This document shows, one piece after another, positions 16,815 to 24,621 of a stretch of 52,153 bases of DNA; positions within the stretch are counted from its first letter, which is position 1, and every line of letters starts with the position of its first letter. The notes under the pieces are model-generated. The model did no database searches and was not told the DNA's origin. It worked only from the letters and a program-made list of their open reading frames with translations. Position numbers and translations under genes: made by a program. The DNA lies in assembly GCA_934675585.1 (NCBI GenBank), contig CAKUQY010000013.1, positions 1 through 52,153 on the forward strand. The letters run 5' to 3'. The stretch is from an uncultured Opitutales bacterium (GTDB lineage Bacteria; Verrucomicrobiota; Verrucomicrobiia; Opitutales; UBA953).

Positions 16815-18011
16815 TTATTTATTCTTCTTTGAACGAGAAGATTTTGATTTTTTTATTTTTTTCGTTATTTTTTCGGATTCACACAAAACAAGAATCGGCT
16901 CAGTTGTCGTCATTGTTGGCATTGAAAAATCGTCTTCTAAAATACCTTTTTCAAATAACCGTTTTTTAACGACTTCAATCGCAATTTCAGACGCATCAAT
17001 ACCGATCCATCGACGATTAAGTTTTTGTGCTGCAAGCAAAGTTGTTCCCGACCCACAAAAAAAATCTAACACAATGCTATTTTCATTTGATGATGCTCGA
17101 ATAATATTTTCAAGCATTTCAAAATTTTTTTCTGTTGGATAATTTGGATATTGCGGATCCTTAAATTCCCAAATATCTTGCATTTTTTTCCCAATTTGAG
17201 AATCTGCAAAAATCTTTCGCCGCGGAACACCACGACTCGACCACTCAATTTCCCCAGCATCATCAAGTTTTTCAAGTTCTTCAGGAGCAGAACGCCAGTG
17301 TCTTCCCGCGGGAGGTAAAATTCCTCGAAAAGCCATTCCCGTAGCGCCGCTTAATGTTTCTCCTGGCGCATGCAGTGGAATTGTTGTATAAGCCCGACCG
17401 TATGTATCTGTTTTGGGAAATAATTTTTTTAAATCATCGTCCGAATAAGGAATTCGCGGTTCATTCCAAATTGGTTTTTCTGCTTTTGAATAAAAAAGAA
17501 TCAAATCTTTAACGTTCCCGTAAGCTGTGCGTGCAAAATTTTTAGGATTACATTTGATCCGTGTAATATCATTACGAAAGTTTTCAACACCAAAAATTTC
17601 ATCCATTATCAATTTTACATAATGTCCAATCTTATAATCAATGTGCAAGTAAATTGAACCTTGAGGAGAAAGCAAATCGCGCGCAAAAATTAAGCGTTCC
17701 CGCAAAAATTCGAGAAATTGTTCACCTGTTTTTCGATCAGAATATGCCAATGCATCTGTTTTTCGAGCGCTAATTGTGCTAACGCGTTCATTGCCGCAAT
17801 AAAAATTAGCATTCGTAGCAAATGGTGGATCAATATAAATCAAATCAACTTTCCCTCGCAAATACGATTTTTCTGAAAGCGTTTTCAAAACAGGCAAATT
17901 ATCACCCCAAAAAAGTGCATTCTTTTTGCAATCAAATCCATAAAAAATCGCCTCGGGCGTTCCCGCGCGAATTTCCATTTCCGTCTTTTTTCCGTCGTAA
18001 GAAAGTTTCAT
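16815..18011 (-). CDS. Site-specific DNA methyltransferase, beta-class (probably N6-adenine)
   Basis: The 398-residue protein has the permuted beta-class order: catalytic motif DPPF (61-64) first, then the S-adenosylmethionine (SAM)-binding FCGSGTT (318-324). A target-recognition region of about 150-290 lies between. DPPF favours adenine-N6 methylation. The C-terminus is a Lys/Ser-rich tail. The ATG at 18011 fits the domain start; longer readings run into the restriction-gene remnant. I see no intact restriction gene beside it, so it acts as a solitary methyltransferase unless a partner lies elsewhere. A/T-rich codon use compared with its neighbours suggests horizontal transfer. It lies between purF and aguB. 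Confidence 0.9.
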   Translation of the reverse strand: MKLSYDGKKTEMEIRAGTPEAIFYGFDCKKNALFWGDNLPVLKTLSEKSYLRGKVDLIYIDPPFATNANFYCGNERVSTISARKTDALAYSDRKTGEQFLEFLRERLIFARDLLSPQGSIYLHIDYKIGHYVKLIMDEIFGVENFRNDITRIKCNPKNFARTAYGNVKDLILFYSKAEKPIWNEPRIPYSDDDLKKLFPKTDTYGRAYTTIPLHAPGETLSGATGMAFRGILPPAGRHWRSAPEELEKLDDAGEIEWSSRGVPRRKIFADSQIGKKMQDIWEFKDPQYPNYPTEKNFEMLENIIRASSNENSIVLDFFCGSGTTLLAAQKLNRRWIGIDASEIAIEVVKKRLFEKGILEDDFSMPTMTTTEPILVLCESEKITKKIKKSKSSRSKKNK

Positions 18012-18177
18012 TTTTATCTTGATCATTTCGAGCATTAAAACACGATTCAACCTTCCCCCATTTTTCCTCATCGATTTCACGAGAAAGTTCAGGATTCATA
18101 GGATAAACACGAAAAAGTTCATCCAAATAATTTTTTTGATTCGCAAGTTCAATACTTCTCTCTGTCCAAAAATTCAT
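18012..18177 (-). pseudogene. N-terminal remnant, possibly of the cognate restriction endonuclease
   Basis: From the ATG at 18177 a frame reads MNFWTERSIELANQKNYLDE and onward for about 52 plausible residues. It then runs on in a different frame over the methyltransferase start and stops at 17932. The protein-like part resembles the start of a larger enzyme. Its position right before a methyltransferase gene suggests a restriction endonuclease whose body has been deleted. That identity is inferred. A short intact gene of 81 codons is the alternative. Confidence 0.45.
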
Positions 18178-18186
18178 AATAAAAAA

Positions 18187-20106
18187 TTAATACGAGCGGC
18201 CGGAACGATTTTCAAAGAAGTTGATGTACGCTTGATTGAGCGCGCGGTAGCCGCCTGCGGTTGGGTAATTGCCTGTGAAATACCAGTCGCCCGATGTTCC
18301 CGGACACGCCTTGCCCAAGTCTGCAACATCTTGATAAACGATGCTCAATTTGCCGCGCCAATCGCAGTCGGGATAAACCATTTCTGCGATTTTGTTTTCG
18401 ATTGCATTTTCGCCTGTCGATTCTGCAAAATCGTAAATGCGCTTGACGTGATTGATTGGCGCGGGAACGTCTTTTTCGAGTTCTTCCGAGCACAATTGAT
18501 AAACTTCGCGCAACCAATCGCCGTTCCCGCATTCTTGCACGATTTTAACAGCTGCTTGAAACGCAATAAATTTACCAAATTCGCTCATGTCGATGCCGTA
18601 GCAGTCGGGATAACGCACTTGTGGTGCCGATGAACAAACGATAATTTTGCCAGGATTAGGCCGCGACAAAATTTGCAAAATTGATTCGCGCAAAGTGGTT
18701 CCGCGCACAATCGAGTCGTCAATAATCACCAAATTATCACCTTCATTGACCAAGCCGTAAGTAATATCGTAAACGTGTGCCGCCATTGAATTACGCGCTT
18801 TTTCACCAGAAATAAAAGTGCGCAATTTAATATCTTTGTGCGCCACTTTTTCGCTGCGCGGCCAATTGCCCATAATTAATTTATCAATGAGCGCCTCATC
18901 GCAAGTGCCATTTTTTACCGCGTCGAGCAATTCTTTGCGCACTTCGCGACGGCGATTTACACGCAATTCGCTCATCATGCCATAATACGCGATTTCTGAC
19001 GAATTAGGAATAAACGAAAAAAGCGTGTGCTCGAGATCGTTATTGATTTCTTTTAAAATCTTTGGCACGAGCGCTGCGCCCAAAGCTTTGCGTGAACGAT
19101 AAATTTCATAGTCGTTCCCGCGAGCAAAATAAATATGTTCAAACGAACAAGCCGTTTTTTCTTCGGGTTCGCGAATTTGTTCGAAACGCACTTCGCCGTG
19201 GTTGCCAACAATCAGACTTTCGCCGCAATTCAATTCGCGAATATCTTCCTCTTTGGCGTTAAAAATGGTCATCAGCGCGGGACGCTCGGACGCGACCGCA
19301 ATCACTTCGTCGTTTTGCAAAATGAAGCACGGACGGATTCCGTGCGGGTCGCGCATCACAAACATGCTACCGTTGCCCGTCATGCCGCAAATCGAATAGC
19401 CACCGTCCCATTTCGTCGAAGATTTGCGCAAAACGTCCGCCAAATCAATTCGACGCGAAATTTCTTCAGGAATCTGATCGCCGGGAACGCCTTGATCGCG
19501 CAATTCGCGGAAAATCGTCGTGTGCGCATCATCGAGCCAAAAACCGATTTCTTCGAGAATCGCTCGCGTGTCCGTCGCAAAAATTGGATGCGCGCCGCGC
19601 CCGACCAACATTTCATTGAGCTCTTTGGGATTCGTCATCGAAAAATTGCCCGCGAGCAACAAACAACGCGTCGGCCAAATGGATTTGCGCGCAAACGGAT
19701 GACAGGTTGACAAATCATAATTGCCCGAAGTGCCGTAGCGCAAGTGTCCCATCAATAATTCGCCACCAAAATCAAAATTATCTTTGACGGTCGTTGGCAT
19801 TTCTGGGAACACCTTATCTTCCTTGATCAAACGCGCGTAGTCCGCCATTTTTTCACCGAAAAGTTGAGTCAAAGCGCTCGAGCCCAACGCACGTTCGCGA
19901 GCCATAAAATTCTTTCCCGCGGGAACGCCCAATTTTACACAGCCAATCCCCGCGCCATCTTGGCCACGGTTGTGCTGTTTTTCCATCAACAGCCACAATT
20001 GGTTAAAGCCCCAAATTGGCGTACCATATTTGCTGGCATAGTATTCGAGAGGTTTCAAAAGACGCACAGCGGCAATGCCGCACTCGTGTTGAATAGGATC
20101 GCTCAT
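18187..20106 (-). CDS. purF: Amidophosphoribosyltransferase (long form)
   Basis: PurF makes phosphoribosylamine from PRPP and glutamine, the first step of purine synthesis. At 639 residues it is longer than the usual 470-510 but matches long forms known in some phyla. The N-terminal glutaminase nucleophile is probably C9 (HECGIAAV) after an 8-residue propeptide, with HNRGQDGAG and the HLRYGTSG segment following. The PRPP loop VIIDDSIVRGTTL is at 460-472. The final ~110 residues (to GRSY) extend beyond the standard enzyme. A good sigma70-like promoter precedes it. Only the restriction remnant and methyltransferase follow. Confidence 0.92.
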   Translation of the reverse strand: MSDPIQHECGIAAVRLLKPLEYYASKYGTPIWGFNQLWLLMEKQHNRGQDGAGIGCVKLGVPAGKNFMARERALGSSALTQLFGEKMADYARLIKEDKVFPEMPTTVKDNFDFGGELLMGHLRYGTSGNYDLSTCHPFARKSIWPTRCLLLAGNFSMTNPKELNEMLVGRGAHPIFATDTRAILEEIGFWLDDAHTTIFRELRDQGVPGDQIPEEISRRIDLADVLRKSSTKWDGGYSICGMTGNGSMFVMRDPHGIRPCFILQNDEVIAVASERPALMTIFNAKEEDIRELNCGESLIVGNHGEVRFEQIREPEEKTACSFEHIYFARGNDYEIYRSRKALGAALVPKILKEINNDLEHTLFSFIPNSSEIAYYGMMSELRVNRRREVRKELLDAVKNGTCDEALIDKLIMGNWPRSEKVAHKDIKLRTFISGEKARNSMAAHVYDITYGLVNEGDNLVIIDDSIVRGTTLRESILQILSRPNPGKIIVCSSAPQVRYPDCYGIDMSEFGKFIAFQAAVKIVQECGNGDWLREVYQLCSEELEKDVPAPINHVKRIYDFAESTGENAIENKIAEMVYPDCDWRGKLSIVYQDVADLGKACPGTSGDWYFTGNYPTAGGYRALNQAYINFFENRSGRSY

Positions 20107-20129
20107 AAGTTTTTCGGTTTGATAAATCT

Positions 20130-20158
20130 ATTATAAATTGACAGCAAGCAGTTGACAA
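20130..20158 (-). promoter_or_regulatory. Sigma70-type promoter of purF
   Basis: On the minus strand TTGTCA (20158-20153), a 17-bp spacer and TATAAT (20135-20130) lie 23 bp before the purF ATG. It has the same -35 and spacer length as the promoter at 31229-31257, which supports TTGTCA as a favoured -35 in this organism. Confidence 0.75.
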
Positions 20159-20220
20159 TTGCGGAATTTTGAGAAGAAAAATTCAAACCACTCAGAGTTT
20201 TTTCCTCACCCCAAAAATAG

Positions 20221-20254
20221 CGTTCCCGCGAAGTTTTTTTTCTTCACGGGAACG
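20221..20254 (-). terminator. Terminator made from an inverted pair of the uptake-like word
   Basis: Arms CGTTCCCGCGAAG (20221-20233) and CTTCACGGGAACG (20242-20254) pair with one mismatch around an 8-T loop. It lies 20 bp after the hpf stop. Exactly the same arms recur at 23104-23136. T-rich DNA lies on both sides, so it may act in both directions. Confidence 0.75.
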
Positions 20255-20274
20255 CGTTTTTAATTAAAAATCAC

Positions 20275-20637
20275 TTAGTTTGCTTTGGGAATATCGTTTC
20301 CGACATCGGTTGCTTCTGGGTGATTGCGTTTTTCTTTTTCCAAGCGGTGAGCGCGACGAATTTGACGAATCAATTTGTCTTCGAGTTCATCGATTGATTT
20401 GTAGAGATCATCAGAAGTGATGCTGAGAACGATATTTGGGCCAGGAATTTCAATATTTGCCTTGGCTGTAAATGATTTTTTTGGATCTTTTGTTTCTTCG
20501 AACAAGAGTTCAAAGTTTGCGCGAATAATTTTGTCATTATGCTCAAACAGCTTTTCAGCTTTTTTAGAAACATAATCCTTAATTGCTTCGGTAAGTTTTA
20601 AATTATTACCGGTAATTGTAATCTTATCTGCTGGCAT
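20275..20637 (-). CDS. hpf: Ribosome hibernation-promoting factor (HPF/RaiA, short form)
   Basis: This 120-residue protein has the S30AE fold that binds the ribosome A/P-site region and silences ribosomes in stationary phase. It opens with KITITGNNLKLTEAIKDYVS, followed by KAEKLFEHNDKI and the DDLYKSIDELEDKLIRQIRR helix typical of the family. It lacks the C-terminal dimerisation domain of long HPF. The ATG at 20637 fits the family start; the longer frame to 20694 adds an unrelated leader. The gene contains no copy of the uptake-like word, unlike most neighbours. It stands alone, with its own terminator. Confidence 0.9.
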   Translation of the reverse strand: MPADKITITGNNLKLTEAIKDYVSKKAEKLFEHNDKIIRANFELLFEETKDPKKSFTAKANIEIPGPNIVLSITSDDLYKSIDELEDKLIRQIRRAHRLEKEKRNHPEATDVGNDIPKAN

Positions 20638-20766
20638 AGTTTTATAGTAGATTGTTTTTTGAGGTAACATGAAGCAAGCAATGAGCCGTTTCATGGTTCG
20701 GGGGTTTCCCGTTACGCCTTTAATTGTGCAACGAAAATGCGCTCAACGCAACACTTTTTTTGCAAT

Positions 20767-21660
20767 CTACTGAATCAAACTTTTAATTTTTTGCGCAAGT
20801 TTTGTTTCGTAATCAATTGGATTTTTTGCGTTTTCGTAAATTTTTAACGCATATTTCAAAACGGCTTGCGCTTCTGCTTCGTCTGAAAGCTCGCCAAACG
20901 CCTTATCGCTCCAAACTAATTTTTGCGTTCCCGCGAAAACACCTTCATAGCACGCGTATTTTTCGGTAGGAACGATATTCTTTTCAAATTTTTCTTTCAA
21001 TTTTTTTGCGAGTTTTGCGCGTTTTTTGGCGCTCAAATCGCGTTCCCGCAACTGTTCTGCCAATTCAAGATAATTGCGCAAATGCAGTTCTTGCGCGTTA
21101 TCTTGTGTATCAATGGCGCGGCGCATGTACGAAAGCGCAATATCATCATCGCCAAAACTAATAAAACCACCAGGCAATTTACTGTAAAGCATCGACAAAA
21201 CATACCACGTGTGCGACGAATCTGCCTTGTAATCATTTTGCACTTTTTCGAGCAATTCGCGCATCGATTTAGCTTTGCCCAAACTATTCAAAGGACCGTT
21301 CACTTGCCCGATTCGCCCAATCGCCGATGCTTTCCAATGCAACGCTTGCGCGCTTTCTTTCAGCGCCAACGAACGCTCCGCATATTTTTCTGCTTGCGAA
21401 TAACCCGCCAAGCGCGCGTCTTTTTCGTCTTCGGGAAGAAGATCGGTTTGGGCAATCATATTGCGCGCCAAACGCCACAACGCTTCGGCATTTTCGCCCT
21501 CTTCCGACAATGTTTTTTCAAGCATCGCTTGCGTTTTGTCAAGTTCGCGCGTGTGATAAAAAACTTCATCACAATGTGCCGCGTCAAATGCCGCCCAAAG
21601 CGTTCCCGCAAAAATAAACGTTCCCGCAAAAATCATCGTAGCTAATTTTTTTATTTCCAT
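20767..21660 (-). CDS. Secreted TPR-like protein
   Basis: This 297-residue protein has a signal peptide (about 1-24, ending LWA) and a helical body with TPR-like pairs: ALWRLARNM, AEKYAERSLAL, ALHWKASAIGR, TWYVLSMLYSKLPGG. The LPGGFISFGDDDIALSYMRRA segment resembles the RMD1/FAM82-type TPR family seen in bacterial proteins that gauge repeats. No enzyme motif is present, and I infer a periplasmic scaffold role. The signal peptide core reads FAGTFIFAGT, encoded by two tandem copies of GCGGGAACG. It is downstream of cmk (67 bp) and may share its transcript. Confidence 0.8.
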   Translation of the reverse strand: MEIKKLATMIFAGTFIFAGTLWAAFDAAHCDEVFYHTRELDKTQAMLEKTLSEEGENAEALWRLARNMIAQTDLLPEDEKDARLAGYSQAEKYAERSLALKESAQALHWKASAIGRIGQVNGPLNSLGKAKSMRELLEKVQNDYKADSSHTWYVLSMLYSKLPGGFISFGDDDIALSYMRRAIDTQDNAQELHLRNYLELAEQLRERDLSAKKRAKLAKKLKEKFEKNIVPTEKYACYEGVFAGTQKLVWSDKAFGELSDEAEAQAVLKYALKIYENAKNPIDYETKLAQKIKSLIQ

Positions 21661-21727
21661 GCTACCATTTTAACTTTACGGGAACGTCAATAAAACAACT
21701 TTTTACTGACAAAGTGTCAAAAATAAA

Positions 21728-22387
21728 TCACAACAACGCGCGCAATTTTTCTCCAATTTTTTCAACCACTTGTTCAAGATTAAGAAACGTGCTGTCAATC
21801 AACCAAGCTCCGTCAGGACAAGCCAGCGGCGCAGTTTTGCGCGACGAGTCAGCTTTATCACGAGCAGCAATCGAATCGGCGATGCCTTCGGCTGCGCGGC
21901 GCGCTTCGCGAGCGGCTGGGTCGGCAGTCAAAAAAATGCGCAAATCTGCATCGGGAAAAATCACCGAGCCAATGTCGCGCCCGTCCATAATCAATCCCGC
22001 AAAGCCGCGTTCCCGCGCCACTTGCGCTTGCCCGCGTTGATAATCAAACAAAAATTTTCTCACGGCGGGAACGGCTGCAAATAAAGAAACACTTGCGTTC
22101 ACGCGGTCGTTGCGAATTTCATTATCGGCGGGAACGCGTCCGTCGATGGACATAAAAGCTTCGTTCCCGCGAACTGCTGTTCCCAACGCAAGCGCAGAAA
22201 ATTCACGCGCATCTGCCGAAAGTTTTTCGGGCGCGGGAACGCCGGCATTGAGCAACGAAAGCGTCAGCGTGCGATAATGCGCTCCCGTATCAACATGCAT
22301 CAAATTAAATTTGGCAGCCAATGCGCGCGACGTTGAAGATTTTCCAGACGCGGCGCCGCCATCAACCGCAATAATTAAAAAAGACAT
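21728..22387 (-). CDS. cmk: Cytidylate kinase
   Basis: Cmk phosphorylates CMP and dCMP to the diphosphates. The 219-residue protein has the P-loop GGAASGKSST near residue 10, the HVDTGAHYR substrate segment, the DGRDIGSVIFPDADLRIFLTA lid region and the ADSSRKTAPL motif. The length is normal. It starts 9 bp after the pseudopilin stop, so cotranscription is likely. Multiple uptake-like words fall in the NMP-binding insert (residues about 50-120). Confidence 0.94.
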   Translation of the reverse strand: MSFLIIAVDGGAASGKSSTSRALAAKFNLMHVDTGAHYRTLTLSLLNAGVPAPEKLSADAREFSALALGTAVRGNEAFMSIDGRVPADNEIRNDRVNASVSLFAAVPAVRKFLFDYQRGQAQVARERGFAGLIMDGRDIGSVIFPDADLRIFLTADPAAREARRAAEGIADSIAARDKADSSRKTAPLACPDGAWLIDSTFLNLEQVVEKIGEKLRALL

Positions 22388-22396
22388 AGCGCGCGA

Positions 22397-23035
22397 TTAT
22401 TGGAAGTTGGTGATGTTATCCGCGCGCTCAACGAGAAAATAATCTTCGTTGTCAATCACGCCAGTTTCTTCAAGTTCTTTCGCAAAATAATCGTTAGTTT
22501 CATCAACGGGATCGCTATATTCTGCGCCGGGAGAAATGAGAATAAAAGTTGCCGATTTCCATTGCTTTGCAGGTTTTCCGCCTTCGATATGATTGTAGCG
22601 ATACGCCCAAGGATTTTCCCAAGGGTCGAGAATTGCCGTTGCTTCATCGATCGTTTCAGCATCAAGCGCAAAATCGCTCAATTCCAAAAACGCGCGTTTT
22701 TCTGCATTTTTGCGCGTATCATCATAAGCAACCACTTGCATTTGACCATTTTTGCGCACCAAAATGCGATCGCCGCGCAACGAGTCAATTAAAAGTTCAT
22801 TCCAAATTTGCGCCGCACCTTTCGATGGCGCCATCGGATACTCGCCATAAGTATTTTTAAATTGTCCCAAACCAAGCACAATTTTATCGCGCTGAGTTTT
22901 GGCGTTTGCGTTGTTAATCGCCCGCGAAACAGGCCCCGCAAGACCAAATGTAATGCCCACGAGCACCACAATTACCGAAATTGTTACCAACACTTCAACA
23001 AGTGTAAACGCTTTACGATTTTTTTTCATTTTCAT
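22397..23035 (-). CDS. Type II secretion/type IV pilus-like pseudopilin (GspG-like)
   Basis: The 212-residue protein has a prepilin leader KMKKNRKA cut before FTLVEVLVTISVIVVLVGI, the N-methylated hydrophobic helix of type IV pilins and pseudopilins. The globular part carries KTQRDKIVLGLGQFKNTYGEYP and DPWENPWAYRYNH, the GspG-like signature of major pseudopilins. Such proteins act in type II secretion, in pili or in DNA uptake. It is alone here, without other secretion genes, as is common for scattered pseudopilins in Verrucomicrobia and Planctomycetes. A TATAAT box lies about 30 bp upstream. Confidence 0.88.
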   Translation of the reverse strand: MKMKKNRKAFTLVEVLVTISVIVVLVGITFGLAGPVSRAINNANAKTQRDKIVLGLGQFKNTYGEYPMAPSKGAAQIWNELLIDSLRGDRILVRKNGQMQVVAYDDTRKNAEKRAFLELSDFALDAETIDEATAILDPWENPWAYRYNHIEGGKPAKQWKSATFILISPGAEYSDPVDETNDYFAKELEETGVIDNEDYFLVERADNITNFQ

Positions 23036-23103
23036 TAAATTTGAGGTGATGAATTTCTAATTATTATATACAAAATTCGCCCACTTTTAAACCTTGAAAA
23101 AAA

Positions 23104-23136
23104 CGTTCCCGCGAAGTTTTTTTCTTCACGGGAACG
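23104..23136 (-). terminator. Terminator made from an inverted pair of the uptake-like word
   Basis: Arms CGTTCCCGCGAAG (23104-23116) and CTTCACGGGAACG (23124-23136) with a 7-T loop are identical to those at 20221-20254. It lies about 60 bp after the stop of the ThrE_2-type gene, and T-rich DNA flanks it on the minus-strand 3' side. Confidence 0.75.
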
Positions 23137-23193
23137 CGGTTTTTTGTTTTATAAAATCTTAACGCTATTTACCTCGGCACAAACCCTCAATAC

Positions 23194-23769
23194 CTATTTT
23201 TTTCGAAGCTGGAGAAGTTTTCGATTGTAATATTTAGTTGAAAAAACATCAATAAAAACAGAAAGTGACGCCCCGAGAACAATTGCAACAAGCACGAATC
23301 CCGCAACCAAAGCGTTTGAAAAAAATTCGTAAACGTAATGTTGCGCTTCTGCGCCCTCGCCTTCACAACGCAAAAGCCGCAACAACGCGAGCACCGCATA
23401 ATAAGCTTTCATCCCAGGAACAAACGGCAAAAGCGCCGGGAACGACAAAACTTCCGACGGACAAGCGCTCAATTGCCCGGCAACGAACGCGCCCAAACCA
23501 ATGACAAACGCGCCGATCAACGTCGCGGAAACGATGTCAAAACCGCAAGCCGTCATTAAAAAATAGCGCAAGGCGTGTCCAAGCGCCGCCAAAAAACCGG
23601 CGACAAACAATAAGCGTTTGGGCGGACTGGAAATTGCGCCAAAACCCATTGCCGCAACTGCCGCGAAAACTGCGTCGAGCAACAGTTGCACGGAAAGCGG
23701 CGCGTTCGCGGGAATCCACGTCGCAACCTCGTTCCCGCCACTTTGATCCAAGAAAAAAATTGTCATCAT
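23194..23769 (-). CDS. Threonine/serine exporter, small ThrE_2 (YjjB-like) subunit
   Basis: This 191-residue protein with about five membrane helices matches the C-terminal ThrE_2/YjjB part of the ThrE exporter: FGAISSPPKRLLFVAGFLAALGHALRY and the FPALLPFVPGMKAYY motif are visible. With the overlapping upstream gene it would form a split ThrE that exports threonine and serine or, as for YjjPB, succinate. Its ATG overlaps the upstream stop by 4 bases (ATGA), so translation is coupled. Confidence 0.85.
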   Translation of the reverse strand: MMTIFFLDQSGGNEVATWIPANAPLSVQLLLDAVFAAVAAMGFGAISSPPKRLLFVAGFLAALGHALRYFLMTACGFDIVSATLIGAFVIGLGAFVAGQLSACPSEVLSFPALLPFVPGMKAYYAVLALLRLLRCEGEGAEAQHYVYEFFSNALVAGFVLVAIVLGASLSVFIDVFSTKYYNRKLLQLRKK

Positions 23770-24560
23770 AACAGCGTTTTCGATCCCAATAAAATTACAG
23801 TGAAAATCAATCCGAGCGTCATTGCGAGCACGAGCGCGGTTGCGTTTACGATTCTCGAAACTCCCGCAAGCACATGTCCGTCAATCAAATCGATGACGCC
23901 GTTAAGCAGCGGCACGCCGGGAACGAGAAAAAGCACGCTTGTGGAAAGTGCAAGATCGGTGTGAAATTGCATTTCCAAAGCAAAAATTCCGGCAATAAAC
24001 GACGAAACGAACGCGCACAAAGTAAACACAATCAAGTGATTTACGTGATATTTCGTCAAAATTTCTTTGAGAAAAAATCCAACGAACGTTCCCGTAAAAA
24101 CAGCGACAGACGAGCGAAAACCGCCATTTGCCATCGTATAACCGCCGAGCAAATAACAAAACGACGCGTTTGCAAGCGCGACAAAAAAGCAAAGTTTCAC
24201 GCCGGAATTTCTTTTTTCTTTTAATATTTTTTCATAGCGGGAACGGCATTCGTCCATCGACAAATTATTTTTTAACGTTTCCCAGGTCAAAATTCTCAAC
24301 TCTGTCAAAATGCGAAAATTCAATTGTGCCGGACGCGTTTTGCGCACCGCAGAATGAATTTCTTCCCCGCGGCGTTCCAGCGTCATCATCAGCGTTTTCG
24401 GGAACACGACCAAATGAATTTTGCAGTCAAACGCTTCCGCCAAACGGCAGACGTTGCGCACGATTCGCGAAGTTTGCGCTCCCGCGCTCAAAAGAGCGTC
24501 CGCGTAATCGAGCAAAAATTCTGCAATTTTCGACGTTGTTGTCATTTTTGTATCGCTCAT
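23766..24560 (-). CDS. Threonine/serine exporter, large ThrE_1 (YjjP-like) subunit
   Basis: The 264-residue protein starts with the soluble ThrE_1 region: FLLDYADALLSAGAQTSRIVRN, then FPKTLMMTLERRG. About five membrane helices follow (roughly 135-262), with LVPGVPLLNGVIDLIDGH, the family's conserved loop. It pairs with the ThrE_2 gene directly downstream in a two-gene unit. The start lies just beyond the terminator of the AspT-family gene region, so it probably has its own promoter in 24561-24600. Confidence 0.87.
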   Translation of the reverse strand: MSDTKMTTTSKIAEFLLDYADALLSAGAQTSRIVRNVCRLAEAFDCKIHLVVFPKTLMMTLERRGEEIHSAVRKTRPAQLNFRILTELRILTWETLKNNLSMDECRSRYEKILKEKRNSGVKLCFFVALANASFCYLLGGYTMANGGFRSSVAVFTGTFVGFFLKEILTKYHVNHLIVFTLCAFVSSFIAGIFALEMQFHTDLALSTSVLFLVPGVPLLNGVIDLIDGHVLAGVSRIVNATALVLAMTLGLIFTVILLGSKTLL

Positions 24561-24575
24561 ATTTTTAGCAAAAGA

Positions 24576-24607
24576 AAAGGCAACTCAAAAAAATTGACAT
24601 TGCCTTT
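24576..24607 (-). terminator. Probable terminator after the AspT-family gene
   Basis: The arms AAAGGCAA (24576-24583) and TTGCCTTT (24600-24607) form a stem with a 16-nt loop, 15 bp past the stop at 24622, in T-rich context. It lies just before the thrE_1 start at 24560, so the promoter and terminator nearly overlap. Confidence 0.55.
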
Positions 24608-24621
24608 ATTTTTATTGAATT

